From Syntrophaceae bacterium UBA2251 (GTDB taxonomy: Bacteria > Desulfobacterota > Syntrophia > Syntrophales > UBA2251): a DNA stretch of 49,179 nucleotides. The notes under the pieces were generated by a model. It did no database searches, had not been told where the DNA came from, and saw nothing but the letters and a program-made list of their open reading frames with translations. Shown piece after piece: positions 1 to 8,582 of the stretch (position 1 is the stretch's first letter; every line of letters starts with the position of its first letter). The stretch is taken from the NCBI GenBank assembly GCA_002347815.1, contig DDXV01000057.1, positions 1-49,179 on the forward strand. The letters run 5' to 3'. A program made the position numbers and the translations under genes.

Positions 1-80
1 TTGTTCCGCGAAAATCGGTGTTGATATCAATTTGAAACGATCCACTTTTGTTGAAACAGGCCGATCAGGCGATCCACGCA
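1..80. repeat. Non-coding edge with repeated GAAAC motifs, possible IS end remnant
   Basis: No gene seen. The segment holds two similar units, TTTGAAACGATC and GTTGAAACAGGCCGATC, about 20 bases apart. A TTGTTCCG-AAAA-CGGT string followed by TTTGAAACGAT recurs near 7487-7556. Multiple short terminal repeats of this kind are typical of insertion-sequence ends (the IS21 family is one example), but no transposase is present, so this is a weak inference. Confidence 0.25.
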
Positions 81-91
81 CGGACCGAGTT

Positions 92-898
92 TTATTCTTT
101 GACGAAGTCGGTCACCTCCTTCCACAGCGACGCGTCCGCGTAAAGCGGCCAGTCGTTATGGCCCGCCCCCCGGATCACCCACAGACGCTTCTTGCCTTCG
201 GGGAGAGATGCGTACAGGCGACGGGCGTGTCCGACGGGCACGATGTCATCCCTCTCGGCGCCGATCACGGCGATCTTGCCTTTGAACAGCCTTAGATTGC
301 CGGTGCTGTCATACGTATCGGTGAAAAACAGGCCGGCCGGCAGAAAGGGGAGCCGGGTCCGGGCAACGGCGGCCAGCGTATCCCAGGGCGTCATCAGGAT
401 CACCCCGGCAATGGGAACCGGCGACTGACCGGCCACGGCGGCGGCGACCCCCGCGCCCAGGGATTCCCCCAGCAGATAAACGGGCCTTCCGTATTGCGCG
501 TACGCCCGTCTCACCGTCTCCCGTCCGTCGGCAACGAACGGCTTCTCCCCCACCCTGCCGGGGCGTCCGCCATAGCGTGGATATTCGGCCAGGATCACCC
601 GGAAGCCCCGTCGCATCAGCGGTTGCAAATAGAAGCCCCGGTCGAGGGCCGTGCCGCCGTTTCCGTGAAACAGAACCATCGTCCCGTGGGGCGCATCGGC
701 CTCGCGATCGGCCGTCAAACCCCGATAATCCCCGGAAGTCCCCTGCCAGAACTTCATGTTTTCGGCAGCGAGCGACCTCGCGGACGGCCGCTCCGCGCTG
801 GGGAAATAGAGAAACCGGTTCTGCACCTCACAGCCTCCCAGGAGGATCACGGCAGCCAGAATCAACCCTGGGCATCCATGGAAAAGAATGCGTTTCAT
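92..898 (-). CDS. Alpha/beta-hydrolase lipoprotein
   Basis: 268 residues. The start at 898 is chosen because it places a signal peptide with lipobox LGGC (Cys23) at the N-terminus; the frame stays open further upstream but that stretch is unlike the family. The fold shows HGNGG (oxyanion region, about 78-82), nucleophile elbow GESLGAG (Ser146), an acid residue in ERDD (Asp217/218) and His247 in GAGHND, so a complete Ser-Asp-His triad. Closest described families are the BEM46/YfhR-like serine hydrolases, which are membrane-anchored and of uncertain substrate. It should be exported and lipid-anchored. It is divergent from the PfkB gene and is not part of a visible operon. Confidence 0.8.
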   Translation of the reverse strand: MKRILFHGCPGLILAAVILLGGCEVQNRFLYFPSAERPSARSLAAENMKFWQGTSGDYRGLTADREADAPHGTMVLFHGNGGTALDRGFYLQPLMRRGFRVILAEYPRYGGRPGRVGEKPFVADGRETVRRAYAQYGRPVYLLGESLGAGVAAAVAGQSPVPIAGVILMTPWDTLAAVARTRLPFLPAGLFFTDTYDSTGNLRLFKGKIAVIGAERDDIVPVGHARRLYASLPEGKKRLWVIRGAGHNDWPLYADASLWKEVTDFVKE

Positions 899-1143
899 AC
901 GGGACCCTTCTCGTAACGGCAGAGGTGCGGGTTGCGTCGGCATTTCTCGATTTTCTGACATCGCCATGTCCTCCCGGGTCCAGCCGGGGGCCTCACCGCA
1001 GATGAATCGGCGTTGACTTGCGGAATCGGCAAGGGTATCCTCTTGCGCAGGAACACGCGGCGTTCCGCAAGGGACATGGACCCCGTCAACCGACAACCGA
1101 ATGGAACTCCGCCTTGAGAAGAACCCCGTCATGCCGGCGCACC

Positions 1144-2106
1144 GTGCCCTCTGAAGCCCCCGTTTTCGGTCTCGGGCAGTGCGCCCTCGACTATCTCGGA
1201 ATCATCCCGGCCTATCCGCCCGCCGACGTCAAATGCGAATTTACGAACCTCGAAATCCAGGGGGGCGGCCCGGTCGCCACGGCCCTGGTGGCGCTGCGCC
1301 GCTGGGGACTGCCGGCCTATTTCGCGGGCGTCGCGGGGGACGACGCCTTCGGCGCCGCGATCGCGGCGTCGCTGCGCGACGCGGGGATCGACACGGGCGG
1401 GCTCAGGACGAGAGAGGGCCACCGTTCGCAATTCGCCTTCATCGCGGCCGAGCCCGGCGCGGCGCGCCGGACGATCTTCTGGCAGCGACCGACGGGGCCG
1501 CCGCTGTCCCCCGAGGAACTCGATCTGGAGCGGCTGCGCACCAGCCGGGCGCTCCACACGGACGGGTTCTTCCCCGAGGCGTCCGTTTTTGCCTGCGCGA
1601 CGGCCCGTGAGGCGGGGATTCCCGTCGTCTGCGACGCGGGTTCGCTCCGGGACGGCATGCTGGAGATTGCCCGCCTGAGCGACTGCTTCATCGCCTCGGA
1701 GGCGTTTTCGCAAGCCCTGACGGGAGACCCCATGGAAACCTGCCGCCGGCTGGCCGGGCTGGGGTGCCCCTTCGTCGGCGTTACCCTGGGCGCAAAAGGC
1801 TATGTCGCCCTGGTCGACGGCCGCTGGATTCGAAAGCCCGCCTACCCGGCCCGGACCGTGGATACGACCGGCTGCGGGGATGTCTTCCACGCCGCCGTCA
1901 CCTACGGGATCGTCCGCCGTCTCGACCCCGAAACCTGCCTCGAACTCGGGGCGTGGGTCGCCGCCAGGGTCAGTACGCGGCTGGGCGGGCGCGGGGGGAT
2001 CCCGCGCGAGCAGGAATTGGAAAGACGCCTCGTTAGATCCGCGACGCCGCCAGAAGGGCCGCGCCGATCGCGCCGTTCTCCTGGGCGTAGGGGGACACCT
2101 CGATGA
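1144..2106 (+). CDS. PfkB-family sugar/nucleoside kinase
   Basis: 320 residues from a GTG start at 1144. No clear Shine-Dalgarno sequence was found; this start is chosen because the family core begins with VFGLGQCALDYLG a few residues in (TTG 1114 and TTG 1018 are in-frame alternatives). Substrate-binding GGGPVATALVAL follows near residue 40, and the PfkB signature DTTGCGD lies at about 240-246, with Asp246 as catalytic base. The cofactor should be ATP and the substrate a sugar or nucleoside, which cannot be named. The last 74 bases run through the 3' end of the convergent activase gene, and the C-terminal Arg/Pro/Gly-rich tail looks like antisense read-through rather than a family domain. 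Confidence 0.75.
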   Translation: MPSEAPVFGLGQCALDYLGIIPAYPPADVKCEFTNLEIQGGGPVATALVALRRWGLPAYFAGVAGDDAFGAAIAASLRDAGIDTGGLRTREGHRSQFAFIAAEPGAARRTIFWQRPTGPPLSPEELDLERLRTSRALHTDGFFPEASVFACATAREAGIPVVCDAGSLRDGMLEIARLSDCFIASEAFSQALTGDPMETCRRLAGLGCPFVGVTLGAKGYVALVDGRWIRKPAYPARTVDTTGCGDVFHAAVTYGIVRRLDPETCLELGAWVAARVSTRLGGRGGIPREQELERRLVRSATPPEGPRRSRRSPGRRGTPR

Positions 2107-2803
2107 CGTTTCCCAGCTTGTCTTCGAGCGCTTTGACGACCCCCGCGTTCTTCGCGACGCCGCCCGTCATCATGATCGGCGCCGCCAGGCCCAGGCGCCG
2201 CGCCATCGCCACGACGCGGGCCGCAACGGCCTCGTGAATGCCGGCGACGATGTTTTCCCGGCTCTCCCCGCCCGCGATGAGCGAAATCACCTCGGACTCC
2301 GCAAAGACCGTGCAGGTGCTGCTGATCTGCGCCGGCTTCCGGGACAGCAGCGACAGCGCCCCGAACGCGTCCAGATCGACCTCCATCGCCCGCGCCATGA
2401 CCTCCAGGAACCGGCCGGTACCGGCGGCGCATTTGTCGTTCATGGCGAAATCCCGGACCTTGCCCTGGGGGTTCAGGGCGATCGCCTTGCTGTCCTGTCC
2501 CCCGATGTCGATGACGGAGCGGACCCGGGGATCGAGGTGATGGGCCCCGGCGGCGTGGCAGGTGATCTCCGTGACGGTCGCCTGGGCGAAGGCGGCGGCC
2601 TTTCGGCCGTAACCGGTGGCCACCACCCGATCCACCTGGGCCTCCTCCAGGTCCAGGGCGTCCAAAAGCTCGCGGAAAACCTTCTCCCCGGCCGCCCCGG
2701 CGTTGTATCCCGTGAAGCGCACGCGCGTCAGCAGAATCCGGCCGTCGGCGACGATCGCCCCCTTGGTCGTCATCGATCCGATATCGACGCCCGCCGTGAT
2801 CAT
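2033..2803 (-). CDS. BadF/BadG/HgdC-type acyl-CoA dehydratase/reductase activase
   Basis: 256 residues, full length for the single-module activase family. It has ASKHA-fold ATPase motifs GVDIGSMTTKG (5-15) and DIGGQDSKA (99-107). The two cluster cysteines are Cys125 in KCAAGTGRFLE and Cys164 in STCTVFAESE; in this family a homodimer holds one [4Fe-4S] cluster through them and uses ATP hydrolysis to push an electron onto a 2-hydroxyacyl-CoA dehydratase or benzoyl-CoA reductase. No HgdA/HgdB- or Bcr-type partner subunits are in the window, so its client is unknown. The ATG overlaps the upstream gene's TGA (ATGA at 2800-2803), which indicates translational coupling to the flavoenzyme. The protein is oxygen-sensitive in known cases, so an anaerobic host is likely. 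Confidence 0.9.
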   Translation of the reverse strand: MITAGVDIGSMTTKGAIVADGRILLTRVRFTGYNAGAAGEKVFRELLDALDLEEAQVDRVVATGYGRKAAAFAQATVTEITCHAAGAHHLDPRVRSVIDIGGQDSKAIALNPQGKVRDFAMNDKCAAGTGRFLEVMARAMEVDLDAFGALSLLSRKPAQISSTCTVFAESEVISLIAGGESRENIVAGIHEAVAARVVAMARRLGLAAPIMMTGGVAKNAGVVKALEDKLGNVIEVSPYAQENGAIGAALLAASRI

Positions 2804-4734
2804 CCCTGAATGTCCCGTCCGGCCTGATGCCCCTCGTGAATCGCCTCCAGGAGCCGGCGCGGGCTGACCGCGTCCCCGACGACGCGACAGGGAATCCCGA
2901 GTTCGGCAAGCGGCCCTTCCAGGGCGTTGTCCGGCCGGGCGCCCATCGCCGTGACGATCAGGGCGGCGGGCTCCCGCCGTTCTTCGTCTCCCTGGCGGTA
3001 GAAGACGGCGTCCGCCCCGATCCGCGTCACCGTGGCCCCGAGAACGATCCGCCCCCGGCCTTCCCGGATCCGCTGGTGCAGCCAGTAGGCATGCGCCGTC
3101 AGTTTTCCCACGGGATAGGTCGCCTGCATTTCAAGCAGAACGACACCAATGCCCCGGGCGACGAGATAGTCCGCCGTTTCCATGCCCACATAGCCCGCCC
3201 CCAGTACAACGGCGGGGCCGGTCGGGGCGATTTTCCCCGTCAGCACGTCGCGGGCGTCGCACACCTTCGGACCGTCGATGCCGGGAATGTTCGCGACGAC
3301 GGGAGAGGCGCCGGCGGCCAGGATGACGGCGTCGGGGCGGTCTCTCCGCAGGATTTCTGCGTGCATTTCTTCGTTGTAATGGAGGCGGACGCCGCGCTTT
3401 TCCAGTTGGCGGACGGCCCAGTGGACCCAGTCCAGAAAGGCCTGTTTGTGGGGCGGGCGGCTGGCCGACTGGATCTGTCCGCCCGGAACGGCCGCCTTTT
3501 CGAAAACCTCGACCGCATACCCCCTCTCGCTGGCGGCCAGGGCCGCGGCGAGGCCGGCCGGACCGGCCCCGATCACCCAGAGGCGCGGCGACCCCGTGAC
3601 GGTCGCGTCCGCCCCCCGGTATTCCTGCCCGCACTCCGGATTGAAGGTGCAGGTCGTGGACCGCATCTCGAAGCTCAGGCGCTCGATGCAGCCCTGATTG
3701 CAGGCGACGCACCAGCGGATATCCTCCTCACGGCCGGCAAGGGTCTTGCGGATGAAGTCGGGGTCCGCGAGGTGCTGACGTCCGAAGCTGATCAGGTCCG
3801 CATCGCCCGCCGCGATCGCCCGGTCGGCGTCTTCCGGCCGCTGGATCCGGCCGACGCCAATGACCGGAACGCCCGCCGCTTCCCGGATGGCCCGGGCGCG
3901 GAAGAGGTTGAAGCCGGGCGCCGTATCCATGGAGGCGATGCTCAGGTTCCCCGGCGTGGAATAGACGCCGACGGAGACGTGGATGGCGTCCGCACCCGCC
4001 GCGACGAGTTTCGGGGCCAGCCGCCGCGTGAAGTCCAGATCGTAGCCGCCCCGGATCAACTCGTCCGCGGAGATCCGTATCAGCACGGGAAAGGCCGGTC
4101 CGACCGCCTCCCGGACGGCCTGAAGGATCTCCAGGACGAAGCGCGACCGGTTTTCCTCGCTCCCGCCGTAGGCGTCTTCCCGCCGGTTGGAAAAGGGCGA
4201 CAGAAACTGGTTCAGGAGATAGCCGTGGGCGCCGTGCAGCTCCACGGCGTCGAAGCCCGCCTCCTTTGCCCACGCCGCCGCCCGGGCGAAGGCCGCGATG
4301 AGATCGGCGATCCGGGCGAGGCTCATGGCCTCGCAGGGCTGGCCGAGGATGGCGCTGGGAATGGCGCTGGGGGCCTCGGGCAGGCCGCCCGCGGCGGCGG
4401 CAAAGGTCTCGCGCCCCGCGTGGTGGAGCTGGAGGGCGACCTTCGCCCCCTCGCGGTGGACGGCCGCGGCGATCCTCGCCAGGCTGGGGATCAGGGCGTC
4501 GCTCCAGGCCCCGAGCTCGTTGGGAAATCCCTTCCCGCGCGGGTCCGGGGCGCAGATCTCCGTGATGATGAGCCCTGCGCCGCCGCGTGCCCGCCTAGCA
4601 AGATATTGCACCAGCCGTTCGCTCGCCGTGCCGTCGGCATTGCCGTAGCCAGTCCCCATGGGGGGCATGACCGCGCGGTTCTTCAGGGTCATCGCGTTGA
4701 TCGTCACGGGCGAAAACAGGTGTTCCAGCTTCAT
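2800..4734 (-). CDS. 2,4-dienoyl-CoA reductase-like FMN/FAD/Fe-S oxidoreductase
   Basis: 644 residues, the length of FadH/trimethylamine-dehydrogenase-class enzymes. An N-terminal Old Yellow Enzyme TIM barrel (about 1-330) carries VELHGAHGYL (163-172) and RREDAYGGS. The [4Fe-4S] ligands are Cys342, Cys345, Cys349 and Cys362. A C-terminal FAD/NAD(P) half begins at VIGAGPAGLAA (about 387). The family moves electrons NAD(P)H to FAD to Fe-S to FMN to an enoyl or dienoyl-CoA. Start 4734 overlaps the stop of the dehydrogenase upstream (ATGA), and its own stop overlaps the activase. Reduction of an unsaturated acyl-CoA fits these neighbours, but the substrate is not determined. Confidence 0.87.
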   Translation of the reverse strand: MKLEHLFSPVTINAMTLKNRAVMPPMGTGYGNADGTASERLVQYLARRARGGAGLIITEICAPDPRGKGFPNELGAWSDALIPSLARIAAAVHREGAKVALQLHHAGRETFAAAAGGLPEAPSAIPSAILGQPCEAMSLARIADLIAAFARAAAWAKEAGFDAVELHGAHGYLLNQFLSPFSNRREDAYGGSEENRSRFVLEILQAVREAVGPAFPVLIRISADELIRGGYDLDFTRRLAPKLVAAGADAIHVSVGVYSTPGNLSIASMDTAPGFNLFRARAIREAAGVPVIGVGRIQRPEDADRAIAAGDADLISFGRQHLADPDFIRKTLAGREEDIRWCVACNQGCIERLSFEMRSTTCTFNPECGQEYRGADATVTGSPRLWVIGAGPAGLAAALAASERGYAVEVFEKAAVPGGQIQSASRPPHKQAFLDWVHWAVRQLEKRGVRLHYNEEMHAEILRRDRPDAVILAAGASPVVANIPGIDGPKVCDARDVLTGKIAPTGPAVVLGAGYVGMETADYLVARGIGVVLLEMQATYPVGKLTAHAYWLHQRIREGRGRIVLGATVTRIGADAVFYRQGDEERREPAALIVTAMGARPDNALEGPLAELGIPCRVVGDAVSPRRLLEAIHEGHQAGRDIQG

Positions 4735-5669
4735 GGCGCCTCCTCCGGCGGATTTTCCGTGTCCGGACGCCCGGCGACGAAGCCGGGCCGGGTGAACGCG
4801 GGCTTGGGATAGGCGTAGAACCCCTGACCGGACTTCTGGCCCAGCTCGCCCCGGTCGACGTACGGCTTCAGGAAGGCGGCGTTTTTCAGGCTCTGGGGAT
4901 CGCGGGTTTTCTTCGCCCAGTAGTCCGTGATGTGCCAGACGGTGTCGAGGCCGACGCTGTCCATGATCCCGAAGGGGCCGATGAACATGCCCATCACCCC
5001 CATCCAGGCCCGGTCGATGTCCTCGACGCCGGCGACCTCGTTCGCGGCCAGCGTCTGCGCGGACTGGAACAGGGTCGTGAGCATGGCGTTGAAGACGTAG
5101 CCGAAATTTTCCTTCTTCAGGACGATCGGGATGAGCCCCATCCGTTCGGCGAAGGCGCGGACGAGCGCCGTCGTCGCGGGGTCCGTCCCCGGGTGGGGCA
5201 TGACATCGACGACGGTGTTGGCGCGCAGGTCGTGGAAGTGGAAGGCCAGGAAGCGCTCCGGCCGGTCCGTCGCAGCCGCGAACATGGACGGCAGCAGGGT
5301 CGAGGTGTTCGTCGTGAAGATCGCCTCCGGCGGACACAGCGCATCGAACATCCCCAGGACCCGCCCCTTCAGCTCCGGGTCCTCGGGAACCGACTCGCTG
5401 ACCAGATTGACCCCGGCGGAGGCCTCCTCCGGGTCCGTGGTCATGGCGATGCGGTCCATCACGCCCTCGGCCCGCTCGGGCGGGATGCGCTGATGCTGCG
5501 CCACGAACCGGACCAGCTTTCCGATCCGCGTCCGGGCCCTCTCCAGCAACGCGTCGTTGAGGTCGTAAATCGCGACGTCGCAGCCGTGAAGCGCGAACTG
5601 CAGGGCGATCTGCTGCCCCATGGTCCCGCCGCCGACAACGAGTACGCGCCGGATGTCTTCCGCCTTCAT
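4731..5669 (-). CDS. 3-hydroxyacyl-CoA dehydrogenase (HBD family)
   Basis: 312 residues. The NAD-binding motif VVGGGTMGQQ is at 11-20. The C-terminal domain ends with LGQKSGQGFYAYPKP, characteristic of 3-hydroxybutyryl-CoA dehydrogenases. The catalytic region reads AFHFHDLRANTVVDVMPHPGT, so the usual HFFNP...LVEV dyad appears as His144 with Asp155 in place of Glu; this divergence may mean an altered substrate. ATG at 5669 is preceded by a G-rich ribosome site (GGGGGGG). It is the first gene of a three-gene minus-strand unit coupled by ATGA overlaps to the flavoenzyme and activase, suggesting oxidation and reduction steps on one acyl-CoA pathway. Confidence 0.88.
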   Translation of the reverse strand: MKAEDIRRVLVVGGGTMGQQIALQFALHGCDVAIYDLNDALLERARTRIGKLVRFVAQHQRIPPERAEGVMDRIAMTTDPEEASAGVNLVSESVPEDPELKGRVLGMFDALCPPEAIFTTNTSTLLPSMFAAATDRPERFLAFHFHDLRANTVVDVMPHPGTDPATTALVRAFAERMGLIPIVLKKENFGYVFNAMLTTLFQSAQTLAANEVAGVEDIDRAWMGVMGMFIGPFGIMDSVGLDTVWHITDYWAKKTRDPQSLKNAAFLKPYVDRGELGQKSGQGFYAYPKPAFTRPGFVAGRPDTENPPEEAP

Positions 5670-5969
5670 GGTCCCCCCCTTCCCCGCTCGAGGAATGAAT
5701 CCTTCGTCGCCGATGCCGATGGGTCTGCCCGGGATCGACCCGGATGACGCGGCCGCACCGGTTTTCTCTGGCATAGAATCGGTCCAAATGACAAGCATAA
5801 AATCCCGGGCGGATCGGACCTGGCACGCCGCGATCTTTTCCCCGGTCATCTTTGTCCCTTTTATCTTGACTGGACGGCGGCGGCGTCCTAAACTCCGCGT
5901 GCCGGTTCGATGGACCCGAACGGCCCGGGCCGGCGGAGAACCGATCATCTCAAAATCCCAAGGAGACGG
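5670..5969. other. 300-bp divergent intergenic region
   Basis: Separates the minus-strand dehydrogenase unit from the plus-strand CoA-ligase unit. The only elements I can support are the plus-strand promoter at 5866-5894 and the two ribosome sites. No convincing minus-strand promoter or operator was identified. Confidence 0.5.
5866..5894 (+). promoter_or_regulatory. Sigma70-type promoter of the CoA-ligase unit
   Basis: -35 TTGACT (5866-5871), 17-base spacer, -10 TAAACT (5889-5894). It lies 76 bases before the ATG at 5970. Confidence 0.6.
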
Positions 5970-7460
5970 ATGATGACGCAAACGCTCGAGGACAGTCCCC
6001 TGTATCCCCTCGTCAACTGCCGCAGCATGGCCTATTTCGGGGCCTCCAACAACCTGACGGCGATGGGCAGCCTCATCCTGAGCGCCCAGCTCGCCACGGG
6101 GTTCGCCGGGCCGATTTACCCCGTCCATCCGACGGAGGACGCCGTCCAGGGCCTCAAGGCCTACCGGTCGGTCGCGGACCTGCCCGAAGTCCCCGACCTG
6201 GCCCTCTTCGTCCTCCCGCCGCGGCTCGTCGCCGAGACCCTCGCGGCCTGTGGAGAGAAGGGGATCCGTCGGGCGGTCATTGTCTCGGGCGGATTCCAAG
6301 AGGTCGGTCCGGAAGGGGCGGAGCGGCAGAGGGAGATCGTCGCCGTCGCCGCCCGCTACGGGATCCGCTTCATCGGCCCCAACTGCATCGGCGTCGTCAA
6401 CACCCACCACCGGCTCAACACGGCCCTCTTCCCGTACGACGAGAAACCCGGATTTATCGGACTGGCCTCCCAGAGCGGCAGCTTCGTCGCCCAGATGTTC
6501 AACCATCTGACCCGCCACGCCATCAACTTCAGTACGGCCTTCAGCGTCGGAAACGAGGCCAACGTGGACATCGTGGACTGCATGGAGTATCTGGCGGCCG
6601 ATCCCCGAACGAAGGTGATCGGTCTGTACATCGAGGGGATCCGCCGGGGGGAGGCCTTCGTGAAGGCCGCCCGCGCCATCTCGCCCCGCAAGCCCATCGT
6701 CGCCTATTACGTGGGCGGCAGCGAAACGGGCAGCCGGGCCGGCTTTTCGCACACCGGCGCCATGGCCGGTCCCGATGCCGTCTACGACGGGATTTTCAGA
6801 CAGTGCGGCATCATCCGCGCGCGATCGGTCACCGAGCTGTTCGACTTCTGCTGGGTGCTGGGCGCGCTGCCGCTGCCGGCGGGCAGGCGCATGGTCATCC
6901 AGACGCACTCCGGCGGACCGGGGGCGGCCGCGGCGGACCATTGCGGGCGGGAAGGGCTCGATCTGCCCCTGTTGTCGCCGGAGACGGTGGAGCGGCTGAA
7001 GCCGTTTCTCCCCCATACGGCGAGCTTCGGCAATCCCGTGGACATGACCTTCGCCCGGAACCAGGGGGATTATTTCGCGGCGATCCCCGATGTCCTCCTC
7101 CGGGAGCCCGGCGCCGACATGCTCCTTTTGTACATCCTCGTTCCGTCGCTCATGATCGAATGCTCCCTGGAGATGATGGGCCTCCTCCCCGGAGACATCG
7201 CCCGGGAGACGGACACGCTCATCGAGACGCAGACCGCCGCCCTCGCCGCGCTGGTCGGGACGCACGGCAAGCCGGTGATCGGCTATACCTATCGGGGGAT
7301 CGAGGAGAAATTCTGCCGGCGGCTCATGGAGAAGGGCCTGCCCGTGTTCGCGGGACCGGAACGGGCCGCCCGGGCCCTGACGGCCCTCGTGCAGTACCGG
7401 AAAATCCGGAATCGGCAAGATGGATCAGCCATGGACGAGGTCGGAACCGGCACGACATAG
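5970..7460 (+). CDS. CoA-binding acyl-CoA synthetase (NDP-forming), alpha-type
   Basis: 496 residues. ATG 5970 (or 5973) follows AAGGAGA. The N-terminal CoA-binding Rossmann domain (YFGASNN..GS, about 16-30) is followed by two succinyl-CoA-ligase-like domains, with GPNCIGVVN, ASQSGSF and the phosphohistidine loop FSHTGAMAG. This is the alpha-subunit architecture of ADP-forming acyl-CoA synthetases; the ATP-grasp beta half is absent from the protein and from the window. In known systems the enzyme conserves energy by converting acyl-CoA, ADP and Pi to acid, ATP and CoA, or runs the reverse activation. It heads a plus-strand series with the MaoC hydratase and AMP-forming ligase. Without a beta partner the activity is uncertain. 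Confidence 0.8.
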   Translation: MMTQTLEDSPLYPLVNCRSMAYFGASNNLTAMGSLILSAQLATGFAGPIYPVHPTEDAVQGLKAYRSVADLPEVPDLALFVLPPRLVAETLAACGEKGIRRAVIVSGGFQEVGPEGAERQREIVAVAARYGIRFIGPNCIGVVNTHHRLNTALFPYDEKPGFIGLASQSGSFVAQMFNHLTRHAINFSTAFSVGNEANVDIVDCMEYLAADPRTKVIGLYIEGIRRGEAFVKAARAISPRKPIVAYYVGGSETGSRAGFSHTGAMAGPDAVYDGIFRQCGIIRARSVTELFDFCWVLGALPLPAGRRMVIQTHSGGPGAAAADHCGREGLDLPLLSPETVERLKPFLPHTASFGNPVDMTFARNQGDYFAAIPDVLLREPGADMLLLYILVPSLMIECSLEMMGLLPGDIARETDTLIETQTAALAALVGTHGKPVIGYTYRGIEEKFCRRLMEKGLPVFAGPERAARALTALVQYRKIRNRQDGSAMDEVGTGTT

Positions 7461-7612
7461 CCGGCCTTGGTAAAGGACGCGCTTGCGTTGTTCCGAAAAA
7501 AGCGGTAATGAAAACCCCGGTGGAAGTCGGATTCCGCCTGCGTTCATTTGAAACGATACGCCTCGAAGATCCCTTCGACCGCGTCTCACCCCCTCGGCCC
7601 AGGAGATCCGTC

Positions 7613-8491
7613 ATGGACATCGATTCCCGTTTTGTCGGTTCGCCCCTGAAACCGCTGGACGCCCGGATCACCTGGCGACAGACGACAAACTACGCGGCCG
7701 CCCTCGATGACGCCAATCCCCGCTACCTCGACGACAGCCGTCCCGGCGGCCTCGTCGCCCCTCCCATGTTCGCCGTGGCCGTGACCTGGCCGATCTCGGA
7801 ACGCATCCGGGACTTCATCGAGATCCCGGACTTTCCCTTCGAGATCCTCGCCACCCAGGTCCACTACACGGAACACCTCGCGCTCCACCGCCCTGTCCGG
7901 CCGGACGACCGCCTGACCGTCCGGGGCCGTGTCGCCGCCATCCTCCCCCACAAGGCCGGCACGCTGATGGTGCTCCGCTACGAGGCTCAGGATCAGGAGG
8001 GCCATCCCGTCTTCACCGAGCACATCGGCGGCATGATGCGGGGCATGCGTTGCACGGACGCCGGCGCCGGCGCCGAAACCCTCCCCGTCCCTCCCGTTGC
8101 GGCGGGGGCGGAAGCGTCCCTCTGGGAGGCGCCCGTTGCGATCCCACGTTCGGCGCCCTTCGTCTACGACGGTTGCACCAACATCCACTTCCCCATCCAC
8201 ACCTCGGTGACGTTTGCCCGACAGGTGGGCCTGCCCGATATCATCCACCAGGGCACGGCGACCCTGGCCCTGGGGGTGCGGGAGATCACGGACCGGGAAG
8301 CGGCGGGCGACCCCGGACGCGTCGGCGCGATCGCCTGCCGTTTCACGGGAATGGTCATCCCCGGCAGCGAGATCCGCGTGCGGCTGCTGGAACGCCGGAG
8401 CGACGGCGACCGGACGCACCTGTTCTTCTCCATCCTGAACGCCGAGGGGAAAAGGGCCGTCAGCGACGGCGTCGTCACCCTCTTGCCGTAA
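7613..8491 (+). CDS. Double hot-dog MaoC-like enoyl-CoA hydratase
   Basis: 292 residues from ATG 7613, preceded by AGGAGA; an in-frame ATG at 7508 is less well supported. The N-terminal half (about 1-140) resembles FAS1-type dehydratases with DDANPRYLDD. The C-terminal half has the hydratase-2 region DGCTNIHFPIHTSVTFARQ followed by GLPDIIHQGTATLAL. This two-hot-dog layout is used by MaoC and mesaconyl/beta-methylmalyl-CoA hydratases that add water across an enoyl-CoA double bond. It sits 152 bases after the CoA-ligase gene and 91 bases before the acyl-CoA ligase, probably in one transcript. The stereochemistry and chain length are not predictable from sequence. Confidence 0.8.
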   Translation: MDIDSRFVGSPLKPLDARITWRQTTNYAAALDDANPRYLDDSRPGGLVAPPMFAVAVTWPISERIRDFIEIPDFPFEILATQVHYTEHLALHRPVRPDDRLTVRGRVAAILPHKAGTLMVLRYEAQDQEGHPVFTEHIGGMMRGMRCTDAGAGAETLPVPPVAAGAEASLWEAPVAIPRSAPFVYDGCTNIHFPIHTSVTFARQVGLPDIIHQGTATLALGVREITDREAAGDPGRVGAIACRFTGMVIPGSEIRVRLLERRSDGDRTHLFFSILNAEGKRAVSDGVVTLLP

Positions 8492-8582
8492 GCGGGGCGG
8501 GATTCATTGTCTCAGCCGTGTTTTTGCACGCAAACCGGCAAGGTCCGAGTAGAGAAACCATCCAACCGACAAGGAGGGAAGC

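Noticed and set aside
2827..4812. Long plus-strand ORF opposite the flavoenzyme gene (and similar ORFs such as 10459-12594, 12878-14962 and 43530-45278)
   Set aside because: These are antisense shadows of high-GC genes with low-complexity Arg/Gly/Pro/Asp translations and no family motifs.
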